The notes: generated by a model from the letters alone, not told the origin. 7,217 nucleotides of DNA from Bacteroidales bacterium (GCA_017548445.1 JAFYZZ010000073.1:1-7217), one strand, 5' to 3'; counted from the stretch's first letter, positions 1-6,169 are shown. A program made the numbers and translations.

Positions 1-263
1 ACGGTGAGCGTGCCGTCGCCCAGTGCCAGGACCGTATTGGCCGTCGCGGCGGCCGCCTCGTCCAGGACGGCGCGAAGCGCCTCCAGCTCGGCGGCGCGGA
101 AGGCGGACTCCCCGCCTTCGCGGAAGATTTCCGGGATGGTGCGGCCCGTCCGGGCGACGATTTCCGCATCCAGGTCCACGAAACGGGCCCCCAGGCGCTC
201 CGCGAGCGCCCGCCCTGTGCTGCTCTTGCCGCAGCCCATAAACCCCGTGAAAGAAATCGTCAT
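1..263 (-). CDS. aroK: Shikimate kinase, N-terminal part (cut by window edge)
   Basis: The product phosphorylates shikimate to shikimate 3-phosphate with ATP in the cytoplasmic chorismate (aromatic amino acid) pathway. Only the first 87 residues are present; the family is usually about 170-180 residues. Visible motifs are the P-loop GFMGCGKSS (residues 7-15), the DLD shikimate/metal motif (30-32), the following G..IPEIF...GE..FR..E block with the shikimate-binding Arg at about residue 57, and the end of the next strand (LALGDGT, 80-85). This last motif is normally GGG in the family; here the middle residue is Asp83. The lid and the later Arg lie outside the window. The start is the ATG at 263-261, which places the P-loop at the normal distance from the N-terminus. 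The gene is divergent from ssb. The assignment is secure; activity is slightly uncertain because of GDG. Confidence 0.93.
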   Translation of the reverse strand, partial: MTISFTGFMGCGKSSTGRALAERLGARFVDLDAEIVARTGRTIPEIFREGGESAFRAAELEALRAVLDEAAAATANTVLALGDGTLT

Positions 264-283
264 TTTCCGAGTAGATTACAAGG

Positions 284-291
284 CAAAGATA
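284..291 (-). promoter_or_regulatory. Candidate -7 box of the aroK promoter
   Basis: Read on the minus strand, 291-284 is TATCTTTG, an exact match to the Bacteroidota -7 consensus TAnnTTTG. It lies about 20 bases upstream of the aroK start. No good TTTG is present 19-21 bases further upstream; the nearest is at 307-304, only 12 bases away. The -33 half is therefore weak or absent. The match is seen in the sequence; the promoter role is inferred. Confidence 0.5.
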
Positions 292-314
292 CACGCATTT
301 CGCCAAAAAATCCC

Positions 315-322
315 TATCTTGT
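315..322 (+). promoter_or_regulatory. Possible -7 box of the ssb promoter
   Basis: TATCTTGT at 315-322 resembles TAnnTTTG imperfectly and would start ssb RNA about 15-20 bases before the ATG. No TTTG lies at the expected upstream distance. It is the best candidate in the 80-base gap between the divergent aroK and ssb genes, but the support is weak. Confidence 0.3.
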
Positions 323-343
323 GAAACTTAAATTTTATGTATT

Positions 344-967
344 ATGTCACTGAACAAAGTTATGCTGATCGGTAACGTTGGAAGAGACCCAAATGTACGT
401 TACCTCGAAGGAAACAATCCCAATTCACCGGGACGCAAGGTCGCCACGTTCACCCTCGCCACCACGGAACGCTTCCGCGACCGTAACGGAGAAACCCGCG
501 AAAACACGGAATGGCACAACATCGTCGCCTGGGGCCAGCCCGCCGACGTGTGCGAAAGATTCGTCCGCAAGGGCACCCAGCTCTACATCGAGGGTCGCCT
601 GCGCACCCGCAAATACACCGACAGCCAGGGCGCGGAGAAATACACCACGGAGATCAACGTGGACACCCTCCAGCTCCTGGGCCGCCGCGACAGCGAAGCC
701 GGCGGATATCCCGCCGACGGCGAGCAGCCGCAGGGCGGTTACCAGCAGGGAGCCTACCAGCAGCCCCGCCCGCAGGGAGGTTATCAGCAGCAGGGCGGCG
801 GATACCAGCGCCCGGCCGGATACCAGGCTCCCCCTCAGGGGAACAACCAGCCGCAGGGCTACCAGTCCTTCCGCCAGGCCCAGCAGCCCGCACAACCTGC
901 CCCGGCCCCCGCTCCGGCACCCGAACCCGACCTACCCGAAGCTCCCGGCGACGACCTCCCGTTTTAA
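344..967 (+). CDS. ssb: Single-stranded DNA-binding protein
   Basis: SSB coats single-stranded DNA in replication, repair and recombination and recruits partner proteins through its C-terminal tail. The 207-residue protein has an N-terminal OB fold (about residues 1-113), opening with LNKVMLIGNVGRDP and containing TEWHNIVAWG (55-64) with DNA-stacking aromatics Trp57 and Trp63, then the GTQLYIEGRL strand. A low-complexity linker rich in Gln, Gly, Tyr and Pro (about 119-196) contains repeated GGYQQ-type units and an Ala-Pro run. It ends in the acidic tip GDDLPF, the standard SSB partner-binding motif, so the gene is complete. The segment GNNPNSPGR (23-31) lengthens the loop after strand 1 by several residues compared with the short loop of most SSBs. 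The ATG at 344 gives the standard N-terminus; no Shine-Dalgarno sequence is visible, as is usual in this phylum. Confidence 0.97.
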   Translation: MSLNKVMLIGNVGRDPNVRYLEGNNPNSPGRKVATFTLATTERFRDRNGETRENTEWHNIVAWGQPADVCERFVRKGTQLYIEGRLRTRKYTDSQGAEKYTTEINVDTLQLLGRRDSEAGGYPADGEQPQGGYQQGAYQQPRPQGGYQQQGGGYQRPAGYQAPPQGNNQPQGYQSFRQAQQPAQPAPAPAPAPEPDLPEAPGDDLPF

Positions 968-971
968 ATAA

Positions 972-1028
972 TCCGGAACTGTCCGGAGCGCGCTTCAGCA
1001 ACCGGAGTGCGGCTCCGGACAGTTCGGA
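972..1028 (+). repeat. Long inverted repeat after ssb (possible terminator or palindromic repeat)
   Basis: The left arm 972-989 and right arm 1012-1028 are complementary over 17 pairs with one bulged G (975 or 976). Three further pairs (991-993 with 1009-1011) extend the stem inward and leave a loop of about 15 bases. Each arm contains CCGGA twice or nearly so, and a further CCGGA lies in the loop. The element begins five bases after the ssb stop and ends 17 bases before the next ATG, so it occupies nearly the whole gap. No T-run follows it, so it is not a canonical intrinsic terminator. It may terminate or stabilise ssb mRNA, or be a REP-like dispersed element. Confidence 0.75.
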
Positions 1029-1045
1029 ACAACAAGTGAAAGACT

Positions 1046-2413
1046 ATGGCTGAAAAGATTCAGAAACTGATGAACGACAATCCGGTGGCAAGGTGGACCG
1101 TGCTGGCCCTCGTCGCCCTGATGATGTTCTTCGCCTATATGTTCGTGGACGTGATGTCCCCGCTCAAGTCGCTCGTCGAGACCAACTTAGGCTGGAGCAG
1201 CGGCGTCTTCGGCAAGTACGCCGCCTCCGAATACATCCTCAACGTCTGCGGCTTCCTGATTCTCGCGGGCATCATCCTGGACAAGCTCGGGGTGCGCTTT
1301 TCCGGCATCCTGTCGGCCGGTCTGATGGTGTTCGGCGCCGCGATCAAGTTCGTCGGCGTGAGCGACTGGTTCCAGACTACCGCGTTCGCCCAGTGGCTCG
1401 GCTCCTGGTGGGTCGAGATGCCCGCCAGCGCCAAGATGGCTTCGCTGGGCTTTATGATCTTCGGCTGCGGCTGCGAAATGGAAGGCACCAACGTCTCCAA
1501 GATCCTGGCCAAGTGGTTCAAGGGCAAGGAGATGGCCCTCGCGATGGGCCTCGAGATGGCCATCGCGCGCCTGGGCGTATTCGGGGTGATGTGGATCTCC
1601 CCGCTCATCTCCGCCAAGTTCGGCGGATCCGTCGTGGCCCCGATGGGCTTCTGCGGCGCGCTGCTGTGCATCGGCCTGATCAACTTCATCATCTTCGCCG
1701 TGATGGACTCCAAGTTCGACAGGCAGCTGGTGGCCGCCGGACTCGCCACGGACGAGAAGTCTCCGGAAGACGAGTTCCACGTGAGCGACCTGGGCGCCAT
1801 CTTCCGCAGCAAGATGTTCTGGATCGTCGCCCTGCTGTGCGTGCTGTACTACAGCGCCATCTTCCCGTTCCAGCGCTACGCCCCGAACTTCCTGGAAGAG
1901 ACCCTGCAGATCGACGCCGCCACGGCCTCCCGCCTGTTCAGCGTCTTCCCCATCCTGGCTATGGTGCTCACCCCGCTGCTGGGCATCTTCCTGGACCACA
2001 AGGGCAAGGGCGCCACGATGCTGATGGCCGGTTCCGTCATTATGATCGTCTGCCACCTCTGCTTCGCGTTCCTGCTGCCCGTGGCACCTTATAAATGGCT
2101 CGCCGTGCTGCTGATCGTTGTGCTGGGCGTGAGTTTCTCGCTCGTGCCGGCCGCCCTGTGGCCCTCCGTGCCGAAGATCATCGACGAAAAGATCCTCGGC
2201 TCGGCCTACTGCCTCATCTTCTGGGTGCAGAACATCGGCCTGTGCCTGGTGCCGATGCTGATCGGCTCACTGCGCGGCTCCACCGGCGGCTACTTCATCC
2301 CGATGCTGGTCTTCTCCAGCTTCGGCGTGCTGGCCTTCATCTTCAGCTACCTGCTCAAGAAAGAAGACCGGAAGAAGGGTTACGGCCTGGAGCTCCCGAA
2401 TATCCGGAAATAA
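1046..2413 (+). CDS. MFS transporter, MFSD1-like (first of a tandem pair)
   Basis: A 455-residue inner-membrane protein with about 12 hydrophobic segments in two halves, joined by a charged cytoplasmic loop (about 221-250). MFS loop signatures are present: GIILDKLGVR (75-84) between helices 2 and 3, and GIFLDHKGKG (313-322) in the second half. The block ALWPSVPKI (370-378) followed by LG.AY and WVQNIGL (393-399) resembles the MFSD1 family as I remember it; the animal member is a lysosomal dipeptide transporter. Glu144 and Arg175, 31 residues apart around WFKGKE and MAIARLG, match the spacing of the substrate-contacting Glu/Arg pair I recall for MFSD1. Peptide or other small-solute transport is therefore an inference. 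The ATG at 1046 lies just before helix 1. The gene probably starts an operon with its paralogue and dxs; no clear promoter is visible upstream. MFS membership is certain, the substrate is not. Confidence 0.9.
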   Translation: MAEKIQKLMNDNPVARWTVLALVALMMFFAYMFVDVMSPLKSLVETNLGWSSGVFGKYAASEYILNVCGFLILAGIILDKLGVRFSGILSAGLMVFGAAIKFVGVSDWFQTTAFAQWLGSWWVEMPASAKMASLGFMIFGCGCEMEGTNVSKILAKWFKGKEMALAMGLEMAIARLGVFGVMWISPLISAKFGGSVVAPMGFCGALLCIGLINFIIFAVMDSKFDRQLVAAGLATDEKSPEDEFHVSDLGAIFRSKMFWIVALLCVLYYSAIFPFQRYAPNFLEETLQIDAATASRLFSVFPILAMVLTPLLGIFLDHKGKGATMLMAGSVIMIVCHLCFAFLLPVAPYKWLAVLLIVVLGVSFSLVPAALWPSVPKIIDEKILGSAYCLIFWVQNIGLCLVPMLIGSLRGSTGGYFIPMLVFSSFGVLAFIFSYLLKKEDRKKGYGLELPNIRK

Positions 2414-2420
2414 ACCGCGA

Positions 2421-3851
2421 ATGCCCCCCAAGACCCGGAAATACGCCTGTTGGATCGCCCTGGCGTGTCTCGTCGTACCGATGTTCGCATCGTACTTCTT
2501 CGACGATATGTTCTCGACGATCTCCTACCTCTTCGAGGATCCGTCCCGGACGCAGCTGGGGTGGGACGCCATGGGATACGGCCTCTACACCAGCGGCTAT
2601 TCTGTGCTCTGCGTCTTCGGCGGACTGGTGGTGTGCGGCATCCTGCTGGACAAGTGGGGCGTACGGGTCACGGGATCCATCTTCGTGGGGATGATGGCCG
2701 CCGGCGCGGCCACGGTGCTGTACGCCATCACGGCGGGGCTCGCCCCCGAACGCTCGCTGCGCATCGCCTACGCCGGCTGTATGTTCTTCGGGCTGGGCAG
2801 CGAAATCGCGGGCACGGCGGTCACCCGGTCCATCGCGAAATGGTTCCGCCACGGGCCTATGGCCCTGGCGATGGGCCTGCAGCTCGCGATCGCGCGGCTC
2901 GGCACAGCCCTCGCCCTGGTGCTCTCCCCCCGCCTGGTCGTCGAGAACGCCGGACACGTGTACTCCCTTTCCGAGACGGCCCGCCCGGCCGTGTTCGGCC
3001 TGGGCCTGATGGCCGCCGGGCTCATCCTCTGGGCCCTGTTCGTGGCGATGGACGCCCGGGAGGACCATGCTGCCTCGTGGTCCTCGCATAGCACTGCCTC
3101 TCCCGGAGATTGCGGTTCGGAGGCGAAGCCGACAGAGGGGGTCCGGGGGGACCTCCCCCCGGTGGATAACGAGGCTGACAAGCCAGAGGAGGGATTCAGG
3201 ATGAACGACGTAGTCGGAATCCTGAAGAACTCCAATTTCTGGCTTGTCAGCCTGCTTTGCGTGCTGTTCTACAGCAGCATCATCGCCTTCAAGAAATTCG
3301 CGGGCGCCATCCTGATCCCGCGCTTCGGCATTCCGGCCGAAACGGCCGGCTGGATGGTGTCTATGCTGCCCTTTGCGACTGTCATCTTCGCACCTCTCTT
3401 CGGCTTGCTCGTGGACCGTTTCGGAAAAGGTACGCGCTGGATGCTGCTGGGCTCGGTCCTGGCGCTGACGGCGCACCTGCTCCTGGCCTTCGCCCCGCAG
3501 GGCGTTCCGTTCTTCGGCTACCTCGCGATGGTGCTGCTGGGATTCGGCTATTCGCTCGTGCCCGCCGCCCTGTGGCCTTCCGTGCCGAAGATCGTGCCCG
3601 ACAAGGTGCTCGGCACCACCTTCGCCCTGGTGTACTGGGTGCAGAACCTGGGCCTGCTCGCCTTCAAGATGCTGGCGGGACTGATCCTGGGTGCAGCCGC
3701 CGACACGCCGGACGCGGCCCGGAGCGGCGCCGTGTCCGTGGAACTGATGTTCACGGGCCTGTGCGTGGCGGCCGTCGCCGTCGCACTGCTCTTCGCCCGC
3801 TCTTCCCGCAGGCATCCTGAACTGGCGCTCGACGCGCCCAACAAAGCCTGA
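2421..3851 (+). CDS. MFS transporter, MFSD1-like (second of a tandem pair)
   Basis: A 476-residue inner-membrane protein clearly paralogous to the gene before it, starting 7 bases after that gene's stop. Shared blocks include GILLDKWGVR (73-82), WF..GPMALAMGLQLAIARLG (141-161), NFWLVSLLCVLFYSS (272-286), LVPAALWPSVPKI (379-391) and YWVQNLGL (405-412). The Glu128/Arg159 pair keeps the 31-residue spacing seen in its neighbour and recalled for MFSD1. The WFKGKE motif of the neighbour is changed to WFRHGP, and the helix 3-4 region is shorter. The central cytoplasmic loop (about 211-258) is roughly 25 residues longer than in the neighbour, hydrophilic, and encoded by palindrome-rich DNA. The two pumps have diverged well beyond a recent duplication, so different substrates or a heteromeric partnership are both possible. 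dxs follows 4 bases after the stop, supporting co-transcription. The substrate is unknown; small peptides are the best guess from the family. Confidence 0.9.
   Translation: MPPKTRKYACWIALACLVVPMFASYFFDDMFSTISYLFEDPSRTQLGWDAMGYGLYTSGYSVLCVFGGLVVCGILLDKWGVRVTGSIFVGMMAAGAATVLYAITAGLAPERSLRIAYAGCMFFGLGSEIAGTAVTRSIAKWFRHGPMALAMGLQLAIARLGTALALVLSPRLVVENAGHVYSLSETARPAVFGLGLMAAGLILWALFVAMDAREDHAASWSSHSTASPGDCGSEAKPTEGVRGDLPPVDNEADKPEEGFRMNDVVGILKNSNFWLVSLLCVLFYSSIIAFKKFAGAILIPRFGIPAETAGWMVSMLPFATVIFAPLFGLLVDRFGKGTRWMLLGSVLALTAHLLLAFAPQGVPFFGYLAMVLLGFGYSLVPAALWPSVPKIVPDKVLGTTFALVYWVQNLGLLAFKMLAGLILGAAADTPDAARSGAVSVELMFTGLCVAAVAVALLFARSSRRHPELALDAPNKA
3060..3162 (+). repeat. Palindrome-rich in-frame insertion in the second transporter gene
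   Basis: Compared with the paralogue, the loop between helices 6 and 7 has about 25 extra residues, and the extra DNA falls within this stretch. It begins with a perfect 8-base inverted repeat (GAGGACCA 3060-3067, TGGTCCTC 3078-3085) and ends with another (CCGGGGGG 3143-3150, CCCCCCGG 3155-3162, 4-base loop). A small TCTCC/GGAGA palindrome lies near 3099-3109. The G- and C-runs are unlike the surrounding coding sequence. The reading frame stays open through it. Two hairpins at the edges of an alignment gap suggest a mobile palindromic element captured in a permissive loop, but drift in a poorly constrained linker is an alternative. Confidence 0.5.
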
Positions 3852-3855
3852 CCCT

Positions 3856-5721
3856 ATGTATGAACTGCTTGACCAGATAAACCAGCCCTCCGATATCCGG
3901 AATTTCTCCCCGGAGCAGCTCCGCGAACTCTGCAAGGAGCTCCGCGATTACATCGTGGCGTGCTGCGCCGAGAACCCGGGCCACCTGGCCTCGAGCCTCG
4001 GGGCGGTGGAACTCATCGTCGGCCTGCACTACGTCTTCGACACCCCGTCGGACCAGTTGGTCTTCGACGTGGGGCACCAGGCCTACGCCCACAAGATCCT
4101 GACCGGCCGCCGCGAGGCTTTCCGCAGGAACCGCACGCAGGGCGGCCTCAGCGGCTTTCCCAGCCGCGACGAAAGCCCGTACGACGCCTTCGGGGTCGGG
4201 CATTCCTCCACCTCCATCTCCGCGGCGCTCGGCCTCGCGGAAGCCGCCCGGATGCAGGGACGCGCCACGAAAGTGGCGGCCTTGATCGGCGACGGAGCGA
4301 TGACGGGCGGGCTTGCTTTCGAGGGGCTCAACAACGCCGGGGCCAGCCACGCCAACCTGCTGGTGGTCCTGAACGACAACAACCAGTCCATCGAAGGAAA
4401 CACGGGAGCGATGCACCGCTACCTGCTGAACATCACCACCAGCAACTCCTACAACCGCATCAAGAACCGGATGTGGAACCTGCTGGGCGAAGGCGGCCTG
4501 CGCCGTTTCCTGCAGCGCAGCGTGCGCGGCCTGAAGTCCTGGTTCGTGAGGAAACCCGGCGGCGACCTGTTCGAGGCGCTGGGCTTCCGCTATTTCGGTC
4601 CCATCGACGGCAACGACATCGACGAGGTGGTGCGTACGCTTCGCAAGCTGTACTCGATTCCCGGGCCCCGCCTGCTGCATTGCTATACCGTCAAAGGCAA
4701 GGGCTATCCGGCCGCCGAGGCCGACCCCGTGACCTGGCACGCCCCGGGCCGCTTCGATCCCGCCACCGGCGAGCGCACCCATTCCCCGCACGACCGCGAC
4801 CGTTACCAGGACGTCTTCGGCGAGGTGCTCTGCGAACTGGCCGCAGCCGACAGCCGCGTCGTGGGCATCACCCCGGCTATGGCGCAGGGCTGCGGGATGA
4901 ACCTCCTGGCGGCCCGCTTCCCGGACCAGTTCTTCGACGTGGGCATCGAGGAAGAGCACGCCGTCACCTTCTCGGCCGGCCTCGCCGCCGGCGGGATGAA
5001 ACCCTTCTGCAACATCTACTCCGCCTTCGCCCAGCGCGCCTACGACCAGATCATCCACGACGTGGCCCTGCAGCGGCTTCCCGTGGTGCTCTGCTTCGAC
5101 CGGGCGGGCCTGGTGGGCGAGGACGGCGCCACCCATAACGGCGCCTTCGACCTGGCCGCCTACCGCAGCATCCCGGACACCATCGTCAGCGCCCCGCGCG
5201 ACGAGATTTCGCTCAAGCGCCTGATGTATACCGCCTGGCGGCACGACACGGGACCATTCATAATAAGGTACCCGCGCGGGATGGGTGAAGGCACTCCCTG
5301 GCGGGAATCTGCAGCCGAACCGTACGAAATCGGACGGGCGGAGGAACTTCTGGAAGGCAGCGAGGTGGCCATCCTGGGCCTCGGTCCCGTCGTGAACCGC
5401 GCCCTGGAGGCCGCCCGGGACTGGCCCGGCCGGGTGGGCGTGTACGACCTGCGCTTCCTCAAGCCGCTCGACACGGAGACCATCCGGGAAGTTGCGCGCA
5501 AGTACCGGCACGTCCTCACCGTCGAGGACGGCACCCTGTGCGGCGGCCTCTACGGCGCGGTGGCCGAACTGCTGGCCGCGGACGGTTCCGAGGCCGCCCT
5601 CGAGGGAATCGGCATCCCCGACCGCTTCATCGCGCAGGCCAGGCAGTCCCAGCAATACGCGTCCTGCGGACTCGATGTCGAAGGCATTCGAAAAAGTTTG
5701 GCAAAAGTATTTGGAGAATAG
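3856..5721 (+). CDS. dxs: 1-deoxy-D-xylulose-5-phosphate synthase
   Basis: DXS condenses pyruvate and glyceraldehyde 3-phosphate with thiamine diphosphate (ThDP) to give DXP, the entry to the MEP isoprenoid pathway and a precursor of thiamine and pyridoxal phosphate. The 621 residues match the family's usual length. The N-terminal ThDP domain shows HLASSLG (43-49), DVGHQAYAHKILTGR (71-85) and the ThDP/metal motif GDGAMTGG (145-152), with Asn175 in NDNNQSI. The central domain has GIEEEHAVTFSAG (363-375); Glu366 aligns with the catalytic Glu370 of E. coli. DRAGLVGEDGATHNGAFD (415-432) contains the active-site His427. The C-terminal transketolase domain holds YPRGMG (472-477) and DLRFLKPLD (531-539). 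Changes from common forms are IAEQHAVT to IEEEHAVT, Met to Gln after NDNN, and THHG/THQG to THNG. The gene is probably co-transcribed with the two transporters. A downstream promoter overlaps its last codons. Confidence 0.97.
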   Translation: MYELLDQINQPSDIRNFSPEQLRELCKELRDYIVACCAENPGHLASSLGAVELIVGLHYVFDTPSDQLVFDVGHQAYAHKILTGRREAFRRNRTQGGLSGFPSRDESPYDAFGVGHSSTSISAALGLAEAARMQGRATKVAALIGDGAMTGGLAFEGLNNAGASHANLLVVLNDNNQSIEGNTGAMHRYLLNITTSNSYNRIKNRMWNLLGEGGLRRFLQRSVRGLKSWFVRKPGGDLFEALGFRYFGPIDGNDIDEVVRTLRKLYSIPGPRLLHCYTVKGKGYPAAEADPVTWHAPGRFDPATGERTHSPHDRDRYQDVFGEVLCELAAADSRVVGITPAMAQGCGMNLLAARFPDQFFDVGIEEEHAVTFSAGLAAGGMKPFCNIYSAFAQRAYDQIIHDVALQRLPVVLCFDRAGLVGEDGATHNGAFDLAAYRSIPDTIVSAPRDEISLKRLMYTAWRHDTGPFIIRYPRGMGEGTPWRESAAEPYEIGRAEELLEGSEVAILGLGPVVNRALEAARDWPGRVGVYDLRFLKPLDTETIREVARKYRHVLTVEDGTLCGGLYGAVAELLAADGSEAALEGIGIPDRFIAQARQSQQYASCGLDVEGIRKSLAKVFGE

Positions 5722-5740
5722 GAAATTATTCCTATCTTTG
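5710..5740 (+). promoter_or_regulatory. Strong Bacteroidota-type promoter for the tRNA-tuf operon
   Basis: TTTG at 5710-5713, a spacer of exactly 19 bases, and TATCTTTG at 5733-5740 match the sigma-ABfr consensus TTTG-N19-TAnnTTTG completely. The -33 element lies inside the last codons of dxs (stop at 5719-5721), so the promoter overlaps the upstream gene. Transcription should start around 5745-5748, about 30 bases before the first tRNA. A near-perfect promoter fits highly expressed tRNA and EF-Tu genes. Confidence 0.88.
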
Positions 5741-5741
5741 C

Positions 5742-5762
5742 AGTCCCAAAATTCAGGGGACT
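5742..5762 (+). other. Small inverted repeat in the tRNA operon leader
   Basis: AGTCCC (5742-5747) and GGGACT (5757-5762) pair perfectly around a 9-base loop. The repeat straddles the expected transcription start, so only part may be in the RNA. A role in start-site regulation or 5' processing is possible; nothing in the sequence decides this. Confidence 0.35.
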
Positions 5763-5777
5763 TTGAAATAATACATT

Positions 5778-5851
5778 GCCGATGTAGCTCAGTTGGCTAG
5801 AGCGTGTGATTTGTAATCTCAAGGTCGTGGGTTCGATTCCCTCCATCGGCT
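5778..5851 (+). tRNA. tRNA-Thr, anticodon UGU
   Basis: A full 74-base cloverleaf. The acceptor GCCGATG pairs with CATCGGC (5844-5850), the D stem is GCTC/GAGC, the anticodon loop is TTTGTAA with anticodon TGT, and the T loop is TTCGATT. The discriminator is T, and CCA is not encoded. Two U-U oppositions are present: one in the middle of the anticodon stem (TGTGA/TCTCA) and one at the second pair of the T stem (GTGGG/CCCTC). It reads ACA and ACG threonine codons and is the first gene of the tRNA-tuf operon, equivalent in position to E. coli thrU. Confidence 0.96.
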
Positions 5852-5874
5852 CACGATCTGCAATGTAAAAACAG

Positions 5875-5956
5875 GGGCAAGTACCAGAGCGGTCAAATGG
5901 GGCAGACTGTAAATCTGCTGGCTAAGCCTACGGTGGTTCGAATCCATCCTTGCCCA
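5875..5956 (+). tRNA. tRNA-Tyr, anticodon GUA
   Basis: An 82-base class II tRNA. The acceptor GGGCAAG pairs with CTTGCCC (5949-5955), the anticodon stem is GCAGA/TCTGC around CTGTAAA with GTA at 5909-5911, and there is a long variable arm (TGGCTAAGCCTAC), as expected for bacterial tRNA-Tyr. The T loop is TTCGAAT and the discriminator is A. CCA is not encoded. It is the second gene of the cluster, in the position of E. coli tyrU. Confidence 0.97.
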
Positions 5957-5971
5957 CAAGAAAGCGGAAGC

Positions 5972-5987
5972 GAAATCGAACGATTTC
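5972..5987 (+). other. Spacer hairpin between tRNA-Tyr and tRNA-Gly
   Basis: GAAATCG (5972-5978) and CGATTTC (5981-5987) are perfect complements. The innermost pair must open, giving a six-pair stem with a 4-base GAAC loop in the 37-base spacer. It could be a processing signal for RNase cleavage between the two tRNAs. The pairing is seen; the role is inferred. Confidence 0.4.
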
Positions 5988-5993
5988 CGTCAA

Positions 5994-6065
5994 GCGGGGT
6001 TCGTATAATGGCTATTATGCCAGCCTTCCAAGCTGGAAATGGGAGTTCGATTCTCCTACCCCGCT
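5994..6065 (+). tRNA. tRNA-Gly, anticodon UCC
   Basis: A 72-base cloverleaf. The acceptor GCGGGGT pairs with ACCCCGC (6058-6064), the anticodon stem is CCAGC/GCTGG with loop CTTCCAA and anticodon TCC at 6027-6029, and the T stem is GGGAG/CTCCT with loop TTCGATT. The discriminator is T and CCA is not encoded. It reads GGA and GGG codons and is the third gene of the cluster, in the position of E. coli glyT. Confidence 0.97.
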
Positions 6066-6072
6066 CGATTAT

Positions 6073-6144
<72 letters not shown>

Positions 6145-6150
6145 CCACGG

Positions 6151-6169
6151 AGCCGGCCGAAAGCCGGTT
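6151..6169 (+). other. Hairpin between the last tRNA and tuf
   Basis: AGCCGGC (6151-6157) and GCCGGTT (6163-6169) form a seven-pair stem with one G-U pair and a CGAAA loop, followed by TAATTTT. It starts 7 bases after the end of tRNA-Thr. The stem with a partial T-run resembles a weak terminator or attenuator. It could equally mark the cleavage that separates the tRNA from tuf mRNA. No second TAnnTTTG promoter is visible before tuf, so at least partial readthrough is expected. Confidence 0.5.

Noticed and set aside
972..1028. Firm call of an intrinsic terminator after ssb
   Set aside because: The stem is strong but no T-run follows, and the downstream transporter has no visible promoter of its own, so termination here is unproven.
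1046..3851. Recent gene duplication creating a repeat
   Set aside because: The two transporters share motifs but differ at most positions, in linker length and in loop 3-4, so this is an old paralogous pair rather than a DNA-level repeat.
2355..3935. Minus-strand open frame of 526 codons opposite the second transporter
   Set aside because: It is antisense to a well-supported membrane protein, rich in Arg, Gly, His and Glu with no recognisable domain, and spans two gene boundaries of the real operon.
3751..5655. Minus-strand open frame of 634 codons opposite dxs
   Set aside because: It lies antisense to an unmistakable dxs. The translation is a low-complexity mix rich in Gly, Ala, Val, His and Arg, as expected for shadow frames of GC-rich genes, with no family motif.
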